Shown: positions 9,660 to 19,390 of the stretch, piece by piece | How the letters are laid out: each line of letters opens with the position of its first letter | Numbering within the stretch: the first letter of the stretch is position 1 | From: Pseudomonadota bacterium | Lineage (GTDB): Bacteria > Pseudomonadota > Gammaproteobacteria > UBA1113 | Length of the DNA: 64,000 nucleotides | Assembly: GCA_021778015.1 (NCBI GenBank) | Contig: JAJYCX010000005.1 | Span: forward strand, 22,842-86,841 | Direction of reading: 5' to 3' | Made by a program: the position numbers and the translations under genes | Notes under the pieces: model-generated | Told to the model about the DNA's origin: nothing | Database searches by the model: none | Seen by the model: only the letters and a program-made list of their open reading frames with translations

Positions 9660-12600
9660 CAAAAGGGTCGTCGCAAATCCAAAGTATAAGGATATTCTTC
9701 ATCTACAAAGCGTTGTGGACTGCCAACGTGCTCATGAGTAACTATATCACGGCTAAATATTTTTTGAAAACGGGTCGCCGCATCCCGTTCGTTGATTGGC
9801 GGTTGTTCGTAAACTTTACCGCTGGGATCAGAGACATGATAACAGCATCCGCCCAAAACACGTTGTTGTAGACAATCGACTATTTCAAAGGTTAGCGTTT
9901 TTTGTGTGGGCAGATTTGGGTGTAAAGTGTTGATCAGTTCCCAAGCTTTAAAACGCACACCCGCGATATAATGTTGAGCTTGTGTCGTTGCATGCAAGGG
10001 TAGAGGATAGCCATTGCATAAGACTTTATACCTATCTTCTAATTGACCAATGACTTCTATTTGTAATCGCTCCGTAGCTGAATCTACAGGACGACTGGTT
10101 GCACCAGCCACGGCTTGATCCCCTAAAACTAACCAGGGTTCAGCCGCAAAACGTAGGTTTAATTGTAAGTCTTCAACCGTTATCTCGCCAATTAAAGGGA
10201 AACGACTTTCTAAAAAAGGTCTATACCATTGTGGCTCTAAAGCGATTTGATGCTGTTGTAAGTCGTAGAGAACGGTTTCAAAATCATGCCAAATATAATA
10301 GGGTAGCATAAACTTATCGTGCAAGGCTGTGCCCCAACGAATCAAACGCGCAGCATACGGTTGTTGCCAACAACGCAATATTATAGCGCGTAATAATAAA
10401 TGTTGTAATAGATTCAACTTCGCTGTGGCGGGCATTTCAAAAGAACGTAATTCAACTAAGCCTAGGCGGCCATACATGTGATCAGGTGAATATAATTTAT
10501 CTAAACAAATTTCTGCGCGATGGGTGTTACCTGTCACATCGACCATTACATTACGCAATAGTCTGTCTACTAACCAATAATGACTCTCTAAGGCTTCTTT
10601 AGGTATGGCTTCAAAAGCAATTTCCAGTTCATGCAACATATCATGACGGCTTTCATCTAAGCGGGGCGCTTGACAAGTTGGCCCTATGAATAAACCTGAG
10701 AATAAATACGATAAGCTAGGATGATGTTGGAAATAAGTGATTATACTGCGGAGTAGGTCGGGTCTACGTAAAAACGGACTGTCTTTAGGTGTTCTTCCGC
10801 CTAATACGATATGATTACCACCACCAGCAGCAATTTTTCGCCCGTTCATCATATATTTTTCAGGTGTTAGCTCTAAAGAGGCTGCGTGTTCATAAACGCT
10901 GCTCATAACATTTGATAAGTCGTGCCAATTGCTCGTAGGATGCATATTGATTTCTATCACGCCGGGATCGGGTGTAATAGAAAATTTTTCTAGACGTGGG
11001 TCGGTTGGGGGTTCGTATCCTTCTATAAACACGGGTAACCCTACACTTGCCGCTGCCTCTTCAATATGTGCTATCAACGCCAAATAATGTTCTATATAAG
11101 CCAGCGGTGGCATGAATACAGCTAAACGATTCTCTTTAATAGAAACGCCTAGAGCAGTACATTCCCATGGTGCGGGCAAATGACTTTCAATAGACAAAGT
11201 ATTTTTACTATTGTCTTTTAACGCTAGTCTAGAGGGTAATGGTTCTAATGGGCTTAATGGTGAACGTTGTGGCCATTCTACCGTATTAGGTTTCTGTTTA
11301 GTGAGTGTATCTAATGGCAAGCGATAGCCTATAGCGGTATCTCCATACGTTAGAAACAGTTTATGGCGATGAAACTTCCAGATGGGGGAATGCCATTGCT
11401 TTTGCGCAAAATCCCAATGCAGCGGTAATATCAAACCAGTAGGAGTGGATGCTTTATCGTTTACAGCGTGTATAAATTTTTGCGTCCATTCTGTATCGTC
11501 GTAATCAAGCTCATTATAAGGATTTATATGTTGTTCCCGGCGAATGATTTCTATAGGATCTTCAAATGCCTCTATCTCACGGACGCTTAAATTTAATTCT
11601 TTGATCAATGCAGCCATAAACTGTTTAGCATGGTCCATTGTTAATGGATAAGATACGGTATGTGCCAGCAAAGCGCTATTTTGCCAGACAGGGATATTAT
11701 CTTTGCGCCAGAAACAATTTAAAGCCCAACGAGGATATTCTTCGCCTGGGTAATGTTTTCCTTGACCAAAATGCAGTAAACCACCTTCTGCAAATACATC
11801 TTTGAGTGCATATAGCAACTTTTCTGCGGTTTCTCTTTTCTCGATACCCATAGCACCTGTATGCCATTCTGTTGCCGTAGAACCTATTTTGGTAAAAGTA
11901 GGTTCACCTCCCGAAGTTAAACGTATATCTAAAGCCGCTATCTGTTCGTCTACGTTCGCCGCAACAGCACTTACTTTTTCCCAGTCAGCGTTATGATTTT
12001 CTACCGTCGCGGTGGTATTTGTCTCCAATGGCGTGACGGTCATTTCTACTGTAAATTCTGTTTCACAGGGGGTGCAGGTTCCTTCAATCGCCGCTGCAAG
12101 TGCAGGCTCTGGCGTACAGCATAAGGGTATATGATCTTCACTGGTCAATAAACCAGAAGTGGAATCCAATCCTATCCACCCCGCACCGGGTAAATAAGCT
12201 TCCACCCAAGCATGCAATGCGAGCGTATTTTTAGGGTGTTTTTCGGTAGCCAATTGTATTAAGTAACCCGAAACAAAACGCGCCGCAATGTGATAATGAC
12301 GTAGTGTTTCCATGAGCAAGACCGCCATATCACGACAAGAACCTTGTTTGTTAATTAAGGTCTCATCACTGGTTTGTATACCGGGTTCATGTCTTAACGT
12401 ATAAACAATAGTGTCATGTACTTTTTGGTTCAAGCTTATAATAAAATCTAGTGTGCGTTGCGGGCTGGTGTTTATTTCACTTAACCAAGCAGAAAACAGA
12501 GGCGTTTGTATAGGAGGAGATAAATAGGGGATTAATTGCGACTGTAGTGCAGCGCTATATTGAAATGGATAGTACAGGGCATAGTCATCTAAAAAGAAGT

Positions 12601-12868
12601 TAAACGGGTTAATAGGTTTAAAGTCTAATTGCAGCAACACGGATATCTCTAAACGCTGCACTGGTTTAGGAAAAACTATATGGGCAATGTGGTTACCACC
12701 GGGGTCTTGTTGCCAATTGAGGAAATGAGGCGAAGGGTTAATCGTTAATGCATAGTTTAATATCTCGCAGGGTGCATGAGCTGCTGGATGTAATCGTATC
12801 AAATGTGGCGACAAAATGACGGCTTGATTGTATTGGTAAAGGGTTTTATGAAATAGCGCTAGTTTCAT
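9659..12868 (-). CDS. Large transglutaminase-like / DUF2126 protein
   Basis: A 1069-residue protein. The N-terminal 270 residues are a bacterial transglutaminase-like domain with a beta-sandwich start and a papain-like triad: Cys in GSCRDM (about residue 178), His in ALHAWVEAY and Asp in GLDSTSG. The remaining 800 residues match DUF2126 (key segments GQGKHYPGEEYPRWAL, INMHPTSNW and RLDESRHDMLHELE), which has been related to the glutamine-synthetase/amidoligase-like fold. Such proteins co-occur with circularly permuted ATP-grasp and alpha-E proteins, found here on the opposite strand, and are predicted to form or cleave amide bonds in peptides. The actual substrate is unknown. Confidence 0.85.
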   Translation of the reverse strand: MKLALFHKTLYQYNQAVILSPHLIRLHPAAHAPCEILNYALTINPSPHFLNWQQDPGGNHIAHIVFPKPVQRLEISVLLQLDFKPINPFNFFLDDYALYYPFQYSAALQSQLIPYLSPPIQTPLFSAWLSEINTSPQRTLDFIISLNQKVHDTIVYTLRHEPGIQTSDETLINKQGSCRDMAVLLMETLRHYHIAARFVSGYLIQLATEKHPKNTLALHAWVEAYLPGAGWIGLDSTSGLLTSEDHIPLCCTPEPALAAAIEGTCTPCETEFTVEMTVTPLETNTTATVENHNADWEKVSAVAANVDEQIAALDIRLTSGGEPTFTKIGSTATEWHTGAMGIEKRETAEKLLYALKDVFAEGGLLHFGQGKHYPGEEYPRWALNCFWRKDNIPVWQNSALLAHTVSYPLTMDHAKQFMAALIKELNLSVREIEAFEDPIEIIRREQHINPYNELDYDDTEWTQKFIHAVNDKASTPTGLILPLHWDFAQKQWHSPIWKFHRHKLFLTYGDTAIGYRLPLDTLTKQKPNTVEWPQRSPLSPLEPLPSRLALKDNSKNTLSIESHLPAPWECTALGVSIKENRLAVFMPPLAYIEHYLALIAHIEEAAASVGLPVFIEGYEPPTDPRLEKFSITPDPGVIEINMHPTSNWHDLSNVMSSVYEHAASLELTPEKYMMNGRKIAAGGGNHIVLGGRTPKDSPFLRRPDLLRSIITYFQHHPSLSYLFSGLFIGPTCQAPRLDESRHDMLHELEIAFEAIPKEALESHYWLVDRLLRNVMVDVTGNTHRAEICLDKLYSPDHMYGRLGLVELRSFEMPATAKLNLLQHLLLRAIILRCWQQPYAARLIRWGTALHDKFMLPYYIWHDFETVLYDLQQHQIALEPQWYRPFLESRFPLIGEITVEDLQLNLRFAAEPWLVLGDQAVAGATSRPVDSATERLQIEVIGQLEDRYKVLCNGYPLPLHATTQAQHYIAGVRFKAWELINTLHPNLPTQKTLTFEIVDCLQQRVLGGCCYHVSDPSGKVYEQPPINERDAATRFQKIFSRDIVTHEHVGSPQRFVDEEYPYTLDLRRPF

Positions 12869-13109
12869 TTGTATAGAAAGAATCCTTGTTCAGCTAAGAG
12901 AGGGCCACCCCTCTAAACTTAGACTATTTTTAAAGAAAAACAAGGTAATTCAATGGAATTGGACTTTACTGATTGTTTGTACTAGGCTGTTTCTAGGCAT
13001 TTACAAAGTCGGGAATGGCAAGGATAGCTTTAGCCATACATTAGTGTATGTTCAAACGCACATCTTCATTGATGATGGCTATAGACTCTGGTGAAATAAG
13101 GAATAGTAC
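12869..13109. promoter_or_regulatory. Divergent intergenic region of the ATP-grasp/transglutaminase cluster
   Basis: This 241-base gap separates the minus-strand DUF2126 gene from the plus-strand ATP-grasp gene, so it should hold both promoters. It contains a 6-bp hairpin AGAGGG-CCAC-CCCTCT at 12899-12914 in the minus-strand leader and a CATCTTCATTGATGATG stretch near 13061 that resembles the tail of the dispersed element. No convincing -35/-10 pair could be assigned. Confidence 0.4.
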
Positions 13110-14585
13110 GTGAATAATCCCTTAACTGGTTTATTTAAAGATTATCGACCCTTACCGGGACGATATGATGAAATGTTTCTTGAAAACGGTTATCCGCAAC
13201 TCGCATTTCGTCAGTTATTAGAACTATTAGATAAAAACACCTTAGAAGATTTTCAACATTATCGCCATTTAGCCGACAATATTTTTCGCAATAATGGTAC
13301 GACCTTCTTAGTCTATAAGCACGAAAAGGGTACCGAGGAGATTTTTCCTTTTGATTTAATTCCACGCATCATTTGTGCGCAAGATTGGCAAAAACTAGAA
13401 AAAGGGTTGTTACAGCGCGTACATGCATTAGAGTTATTTTTACACGACATTTATGGTGAGCAAAGAATATTAAAAGATAATATTATTCCACGTGAATTAA
13501 TAGAATCTTCAGCTGGTTATAATCCTAGAATGCGTCATATCACGCCACCGGGTGGCATTTACATCAATATTTCTGGGATCGATTTGCTTAAAACCAATGA
13601 AGGAGAATATTGTGTATTAGAAGATAATTTACGTACTCCGTCTGGCGTATCGTATGTGCTAGAAAATCGCTTAACCATGAAACGAGTCTTCCCCGCTATT
13701 TTTAAGAAAAGCCATATACGCACGATTAAAGAATATCCCTTACGATTTAAAGATGCACTGGCTTCGTTGTCTACGGTGGACAATCCCATAGTGGTTATAT
13801 TAACGCCTGGTGTGAACAATTCAGCTTTCTTTGAACACAGTTATCTTGCTCGCAAAATGGGTTGTTATTTAGTACAAGGCAGCGATTTGTTTGTGCACCA
13901 AGAGAAGGTCTATGTAAAAACCACTGAAGGGGCAAAACGAGTCGATGTGATTTATAGACGAGTAGACGATGAGTATATTGATCCTAGTTTTTCCAACAAT
14001 AATAGCGTATTAGGCGTGCCGGATTTGGTAAAAGCCTATGTTGCAGGCAATGTTATTTTGGCCAATGGCTTAGGCAATGGTGTTGCCGATGATAAAGCCA
14101 TTTATTCTTTTGTTCCCGAGATGATACGGTATTACCTTACCGAAGAGCCTCTCTTAGCACAAGTGCCTACGTACTTAGGCTATAGAGAAAAAGATAAAAA
14201 TATTATTTTACAGAATTTAGATAAATTTGTGGTAAAAATGGTAGATGGTTCGGGCGGTTATGGTATGTTGTTTGGCCCACAAGCTACACAAAAGGAAAGA
14301 ACAGAATTTGCTGAGAAAATTAAAGCCAATCCACGCCATTATATTGCGCAAGAAGTCGTTGAGTTATCGACATGCCCTACTTGGGATTTGCAAAAGTTAG
14401 CGCCCAAACGCGTTGATTTTAGACCCTATATTGTGAGTGGGCAATATCGTTGGGTACTACCCGGAGGCTTAACGCGAGTAGCTTTAGAGGAAAATTCATA
14501 TATTGTAAACTCTAGCCAAGGAGGGGGTTCTAAAGATACGTGGGTGTTGAATGAAGAGGATGAGTACGCAAAGGAGGGCATATGA
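13110..14585 (+). CDS. Circularly permuted ATP-grasp type 2 protein
   Basis: A 491-residue member of the circularly permuted ATP-grasp family (former DUF404/DUF407). Diagnostic stretches are FKDYRPLPGRYDEMF near the N-terminus, GIDLLKTNEGEYCVLEDNLRTPSG, the nucleotide-loop-like MVDGSGGYGM and LPGGLTRVA near the C-terminus. ATP-grasp enzymes activate a carboxylate as acyl-phosphate and ligate it to an amine, so a peptide or amide ligase is expected. The start codon at 13110 is GTG, preceded by an AAGGAATA site. It overlaps the next gene by four bases (ATGA), forming a three-gene operon with the alpha-E and amidotransferase/transglutaminase genes. Confidence 0.9.
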   Translation: MNNPLTGLFKDYRPLPGRYDEMFLENGYPQLAFRQLLELLDKNTLEDFQHYRHLADNIFRNNGTTFLVYKHEKGTEEIFPFDLIPRIICAQDWQKLEKGLLQRVHALELFLHDIYGEQRILKDNIIPRELIESSAGYNPRMRHITPPGGIYINISGIDLLKTNEGEYCVLEDNLRTPSGVSYVLENRLTMKRVFPAIFKKSHIRTIKEYPLRFKDALASLSTVDNPIVVILTPGVNNSAFFEHSYLARKMGCYLVQGSDLFVHQEKVYVKTTEGAKRVDVIYRRVDDEYIDPSFSNNNSVLGVPDLVKAYVAGNVILANGLGNGVADDKAIYSFVPEMIRYYLTEEPLLAQVPTYLGYREKDKNIILQNLDKFVVKMVDGSGGYGMLFGPQATQKERTEFAEKIKANPRHYIAQEVVELSTCPTWDLQKLAPKRVDFRPYIVSGQYRWVLPGGLTRVALEENSYIVNSSQGGGSKDTWVLNEEDEYAKEGI

Positions 14586-15586
14586 TTTCAAGAGTAGCAG
14601 GCATTTGTTTTTGGATGAGCCGTTATTTAGAACGAGTTGAAAATACCATTCGGGTATTAACGGCAAACTATACCTATATGCTAGATGGCGAACCGGTGAT
14701 GAAAGATGCTTGGTGGTCTGTGGTTTGCGTCATGGGTGTTGAAAAAGAATTTGAAGCCCTTTATTCACAGCAAGATAAAAATCAAGAAGAATTGATTCAG
14801 AAATTTTTAGTGTGGGATGATAATAATCCAGTATCCATTAAAAATTCTTTGCACATAGCCCGAGAAAATGCAAAGATCATTCGAGATTCCATCAACAATG
14901 AATTGTGGGATACTATCAATCGTTTATGGCTGTGGTTTATTTCGAGTGAAGCCGAGGTTTTATACAGCCGCAATAAGTATTTGTTTTGTGTCACCATTCA
15001 AGAAAAGTGTCAGTCTTATCAAGGTGTATTGCATAACAGCATTCCTAGAACCAGCCCGTATGAATTTATGCGCTTAGGCTTTTTGTTAGAACGGGCGAGT
15101 CAAACCACAAGAATATTAGACATCAATTATCATTGTGTCAGCGATAAATCAGCCGTTGTGGATGAGACAGCACAAGAAATTGCGCATTGGTTGAATCTAC
15201 TAGAATCTTGCGGTGCGCATGAAATTTTCATGATGTATGATCACGCCGAACTAATAGGCAGCGTTATTGCCAAGTTTTTGACCTTAAATCAAACTTTCCC
15301 TAGGTCTATATTATTTTGCCTTGAAAGAGCGCATGAAAGCTTGTTGCATATACAGGCAAGCGCGCATTCACAGATCGGCAATAATACACGTTATAAACTA
15401 GAGGAAGTGATCGCTGCGCTAAAGCTAAAACCTATAGATAAAATTTTAAAAAATGAATTACACAGCTTATTAAATGAGATTTTGGAAAATACCGATGAGA
15501 TTTGCGAAACGCTGGCAGCAGACTTTTTTGAACCACAAAGAACTATAGACGCTATCGAAGAAACGATGGGTGGAGGACAGCAATGA
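14582..15586 (+). CDS. Alpha-E domain protein (DUF403)
   Basis: A 334-residue all-helical alpha-E protein. The start (MISRVAGICFWMSRYLERVENTIR) is the family hallmark, and the FMRLGFLLERASQTTRILDINY segment repeats the same helical theme later. No catalytic function has been established for the family; its strict association with circularly permuted ATP-grasp proteins suggests an accessory subunit or a substrate-positioning role. It overlaps both neighbours by four bases, so the three proteins are probably made in fixed ratio. Confidence 0.9.
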   Translation: MISRVAGICFWMSRYLERVENTIRVLTANYTYMLDGEPVMKDAWWSVVCVMGVEKEFEALYSQQDKNQEELIQKFLVWDDNNPVSIKNSLHIARENAKIIRDSINNELWDTINRLWLWFISSEAEVLYSRNKYLFCVTIQEKCQSYQGVLHNSIPRTSPYEFMRLGFLLERASQTTRILDINYHCVSDKSAVVDETAQEIAHWLNLLESCGAHEIFMMYDHAELIGSVIAKFLTLNQTFPRSILFCLERAHESLLHIQASAHSQIGNNTRYKLEEVIAALKLKPIDKILKNELHSLLNEILENTDEICETLAADFFEPQRTIDAIEETMGGGQQ

Positions 15587-17322
15587 CACACATCTTAGGG
15601 TTTTCATTTGATTGTGCGGTATCTCCGTCGATTAGAATTAAGCCCTACAAACTGGATAGGTCGCAAAAAGAATATCTCTATGGTTGGGGTTATGGCTGGT
15701 ATCCGGGCAATGAAGATGCTGCTACTATCATCAAAGATGCCACCGCTGCACGTGAAGCGGGAATCATTAAAGCGATGGCCGAATGGCAACGTTTTAATTC
15801 TACGCTTTTTATTTGCCACATACGAGGTGCGGCCAAGAACATAGTACAAAAAAACATTCAACCTTTTAGCCGCAGTTATGCGGGTTCCGACTGGATTATG
15901 TTGCATAATGGAAATTTGGAAAATTATAGAGATGCTTTTTATCTGGGCAATGATCCGTTATTTGAGCCCGTAGGGACTACTGATTCGGAACACGTATTTT
16001 GTTGGTTGATGCAGAAGATTTACCACGAAAAAATAAGAAATTTAGGCGATCTAGATAAGCAAAAATTACATGATTGGTTTTTAGAATTCAATCAATATGG
16101 CACGGCTAATTTTATGTTAAGTGATGGTAAATATTTAGTTGTTTATCAAGACAAAGATGGTTTTAATCCCATCTATTGGTGCAGGCGTGTGCCACCGTAT
16201 CAACAAAATGTATTGGAATCGTCCGATGTGGTCATCGACTTAAATGGCGATTCGGAGCAAGAAGTGACTATGGTAGTTTTTGCCAATGAGGCTTTAACAG
16301 ACGATAAATGGACTCAAATGGCGCCTGGGGAAATGTTGATAGTACGTCGCGGTTGGGTAACGTGGGACAGTGAAGCGCAAGGTCTAGCACAAGAAACTAT
16401 TTTAACGGGTAAAACGTATGCAAGAAAAATCATTGCACAGCCTAAGAAGAAACCAAAGCCACAGACTTACCGCATCCTGCATGAAACCATCTATCGTTAT
16501 GATAATCCAGTGACAGAAAGCAGACATGTATTTCGTATGAAACCTAGAGATTATCTTTATCAAAGACTGGTTTCGCATAAAATATCCGTTAAACCGCCAG
16601 TGGTTTTATCCGAAAATGAAGATGTATTTGGTAATATCGTTTATCATACTAATATTAAGAAGCCATATACTGTTTTGGAGATACGCACTGAATCGGTAGT
16701 GAAAGTGTACCCCCATCTTTATACGTCTATACCCGATGAGCTGAATCAAAATATTCCTTTAATTTGGATGCCGTGGCAGCGGCAAATGATGACGCCATAT
16801 CTATTACCTATGGAATTGCCTGAAAGCAATCTGCGGTCGTTGTCGGATTATGCCATGAGCTTTGTTAAACGATCAGATTATAATTTATTATCGGTGTTAC
16901 ACGACATCAATCAAGCCATTTATCATGATTATACGTATATTCCCGGTGTGACCAATCTTGAAACTACACCTTATGATGTATTTCAAAAACGTCGTGGGGT
17001 TTGTCAAGATTTCGCTAATCTTTTTATTTGTTTGGCACAATTACTCAATATTCCAGCACGATATCGAACGGGGTATATTTATACCGGCGCAAATTATGAA
17101 AATACCGTACAATCCGATGCCTCACATGCTTGGGCAGAAGTGTTTTTACCTTATATGGGCTGGTTAGGGTACGATCCCACCAATGGTATTTTAGCCACCA
17201 CCGATCACATACAAGTGGCTTGTGGTCGTAACTACCGCGATGCAACACCTACAGCGGGTACGATTTACGAAGGCGGCGGTAAAGAAGAGATGTCTTTAAT
17301 AGTGAAAGTAGAGCGGATCTGA
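15583..17322 (+). CDS. Fusion: class II amidotransferase-like domain + transglutaminase domain
   Basis: A 579-residue fusion. Residues 1 to about 275 resemble class II glutamine amidotransferases of the YafJ type (HIRG, HNGNLEN and TTDSEH motifs), but residue 2 is Thr where the nucleophilic Cys would be, so glutaminase activity is doubtful. Residues about 295-579 are a transglutaminase-like module: an N-terminal beta domain (ETIYRYDNPV...RHVFRMKPR), then the core with Cys474 (RRGVCQDF), His515 (SHAWAEV) and Asp531 (YDPTNG). It ends the operon of ATP-grasp and alpha-E genes. The intact papain-like triad suggests a peptidase or transamidase acting on the product of the ligase. Confidence 0.85.
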   Translation: MTHILGFSFDCAVSPSIRIKPYKLDRSQKEYLYGWGYGWYPGNEDAATIIKDATAAREAGIIKAMAEWQRFNSTLFICHIRGAAKNIVQKNIQPFSRSYAGSDWIMLHNGNLENYRDAFYLGNDPLFEPVGTTDSEHVFCWLMQKIYHEKIRNLGDLDKQKLHDWFLEFNQYGTANFMLSDGKYLVVYQDKDGFNPIYWCRRVPPYQQNVLESSDVVIDLNGDSEQEVTMVVFANEALTDDKWTQMAPGEMLIVRRGWVTWDSEAQGLAQETILTGKTYARKIIAQPKKKPKPQTYRILHETIYRYDNPVTESRHVFRMKPRDYLYQRLVSHKISVKPPVVLSENEDVFGNIVYHTNIKKPYTVLEIRTESVVKVYPHLYTSIPDELNQNIPLIWMPWQRQMMTPYLLPMELPESNLRSLSDYAMSFVKRSDYNLLSVLHDINQAIYHDYTYIPGVTNLETTPYDVFQKRRGVCQDFANLFICLAQLLNIPARYRTGYIYTGANYENTVQSDASHAWAEVFLPYMGWLGYDPTNGILATTDHIQVACGRNYRDATPTAGTIYEGGGKEEMSLIVKVERI

Positions 17323-17445
17323 GGATCGGCTTCATCCCTAATATTGAAACCCATATAACCTTTTGTTATTATTAAGACCAGTTCGCCTTTTTAACAGGCG
17401 ATAGGGAAGTATAATTATTTTTAGCAATTGAGGAGGTAAAGTATT

Positions 17446-19188
17446 ATGAAACAGAATTCTAATGACAGGCCTTTAGTCGATAGAGAAGAGGAACAAAATC
17501 TCCCGTCAAATAGCCCCCCCGTACCTCTTCCTAGAGATACTTCAGACTGTGAGCTCGACATTTCTAGCGACAATAGCCCGGTATTGATTGCAAGAAAAAA
17601 ATTGGAACCAGAAGATAACTCCCACGAAAAACTTTTTACTTTAGAGCCCCAACCTTCAGAAATAGAACAAGAGAGCGATGCGCAACGCAGCATAAAGGGG
17701 ATGAATCGCTATATAGATAAGCAATATGAAAACCACATTGCGGGAAAGGAAAAAATAATACCTTGGTTAATGACTATTATTAACTCTAAAATTACCGATA
17801 AACGTGCAGGCTTGAAGCCTCTTTCGTCGGAATTACTTTATTCCGCTTACCGTGGCGAGAAACTTCTGGATGCCACAGTAGACAGCTGCGACGCAGTGGA
17901 CCCAAAATATCCGCCCTTACTGATAAAGACACTAGATGTGGTAATGTGGATTGAGAAAAGGGATGGAGTTGTTTTTGGGAAGGATAATGACATTGATCTT
18001 AGAAAGAAAAAGCCGGTATGTATTTTGTTCCTTGCCGATGAAGGGGAGGACTCAAATCTCCGAAGCAATGCTCAAACTCTAAAAGAAAATAGAATCCCCT
18101 TCATTTTAGTGGGGAGTATTGAACAAGAGGGAATGGCTTTTGCCAAAGAACTGGGCGCTGTGTTATTTATAGAAGGGGATCATCAATATGATGATTCTGA
18201 TAATTTAGGGCGGCTCCTAAGACAAGTGGCTATGGTTGCTAGCCTGAACGAAAAGGAGCAAGAACTTTATCAGCGAACTTATTGGGCAGAGCTAGAATAC
18301 CAGAATTTTATTAAACTAGAGAACGATGCAGCAAAGAATCTATTAAGCAAATTAAACAACTATATTCAAGACTATGACAATAATCCTGCCGAAAAGTTTA
18401 GAGACGTAGTAGTATCCTCAACTTTATTTCAGCGTATCGTGCCCCCCGCTAAAAATACAGAGCATAAGACAGAGGATAATAAGAAAAAAGCTGCCCAGAA
18501 ATTAATAGATAAGTTGAAATTTGATATACAGCACAGCGCATATTTAGGCGACCTTCAGGACGAATCAAATTTTACCCTTGCAGAGATTGACGCGCTTTGG
18601 GAAGGGACTCTGGGTCGAATTGTCAGAGAGAATGCTTCTGTGTATGACAGGCTAGCGGTAATACGGGATAAGCTAAAATATGAGCAAAACTACCCAAATG
18701 CCGCCGAAAGAAATTATCAGTTTTTTCTTTGGAAGACAGGTTCTAGGACTAAATCTGACTTATTATATGACTTAGAGAAGTGTATTAATTCTTGTAAGGG
18801 CAATTCTACTCAACAAAATAAAAATCTACTTGTATCCTCATTTCTATTTCGGCCTGTCACTACGCCTGTAGCGGATCAAACAGAAGAAGATATAAACAAA
18901 AGTGCTGCCGAGAAGTTAGTCAGGATGTTAAAATTAGATTGGGAGAATGCTGCACAATTAGAAGCACCAAGGAAGTTCTTAGGCGCTGAGAAACAGCAGT
19001 TTACTATCCAGGAAATGGAGGCACTTTGTAATAGCAATACGAGGTTGGGGGAAATTGTTGCGCGCCATGAGGAGCTGCACGAACTGTTCGTGGATATGAG
19101 GCATAAAAAATCTAATCAGTTGCAGCAAACCCAATCGGCACAGCCACCAAAAGACAGTGGATTGTTTGGTAGTTTTTCTCGGAAGTAG
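17446..19188 (+). CDS. Unrecognised 580-residue protein with tandem repeat; candidate secreted effector
   Basis: No family is recognised with confidence. It starts with a strong AGGAGGT site upstream of ATG 17446. Residues 1-75 are acidic, proline-rich and probably disordered. About residues 191-265 resemble the C-terminal half of a Ras/Rab-like GTPase (strand-like CILFLAD, PFILVGS, then EGMAFAKELGAVLFIE), but a P-loop and NKxD are missing. Residues about 298-412 and 438-556 form two copies of a roughly 115-residue helical unit sharing VSSxLF, a TE/D-K-AA-KL stretch, LKxD and FTxxE. The C-terminal 30 residues are polar, ending GLFGSFSRK. In a Dot/Icm organism this invites an effector hypothesis, which is inference only. 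Confidence 0.7.
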   Translation: MKQNSNDRPLVDREEEQNLPSNSPPVPLPRDTSDCELDISSDNSPVLIARKKLEPEDNSHEKLFTLEPQPSEIEQESDAQRSIKGMNRYIDKQYENHIAGKEKIIPWLMTIINSKITDKRAGLKPLSSELLYSAYRGEKLLDATVDSCDAVDPKYPPLLIKTLDVVMWIEKRDGVVFGKDNDIDLRKKKPVCILFLADEGEDSNLRSNAQTLKENRIPFILVGSIEQEGMAFAKELGAVLFIEGDHQYDDSDNLGRLLRQVAMVASLNEKEQELYQRTYWAELEYQNFIKLENDAAKNLLSKLNNYIQDYDNNPAEKFRDVVVSSTLFQRIVPPAKNTEHKTEDNKKKAAQKLIDKLKFDIQHSAYLGDLQDESNFTLAEIDALWEGTLGRIVRENASVYDRLAVIRDKLKYEQNYPNAAERNYQFFLWKTGSRTKSDLLYDLEKCINSCKGNSTQQNKNLLVSSFLFRPVTTPVADQTEEDINKSAAEKLVRMLKLDWENAAQLEAPRKFLGAEKQQFTIQEMEALCNSNTRLGEIVARHEELHELFVDMRHKKSNQLQQTQSAQPPKDSGLFGSFSRK

Positions 19189-19390
19189 TCGTGGTATTTG
19201 CTGGAATATGTCCGCCAAGACCACGGCTTTAAAAAAAGGTGGCCTTGCCTCTTTTGTTTTTTTTCATCGGATAATGTCCCTTTGCTATAGATCTAGCGTA
19301 GGGAGCAATTTCCTATGTTTACTCCTTCCCCTCTTGCACTTACAGTCCAAACCCCTTACTCTTAGGCCTATACCATATAAAGGGCCTTAA

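Noticed and set aside
19200-19300. A terminator after the 17446 gene (AAAAAAAGGTGGCCTTGCCTCTTTTG)
   Set aside because: The T-run is good, but the stem is interrupted and weak.
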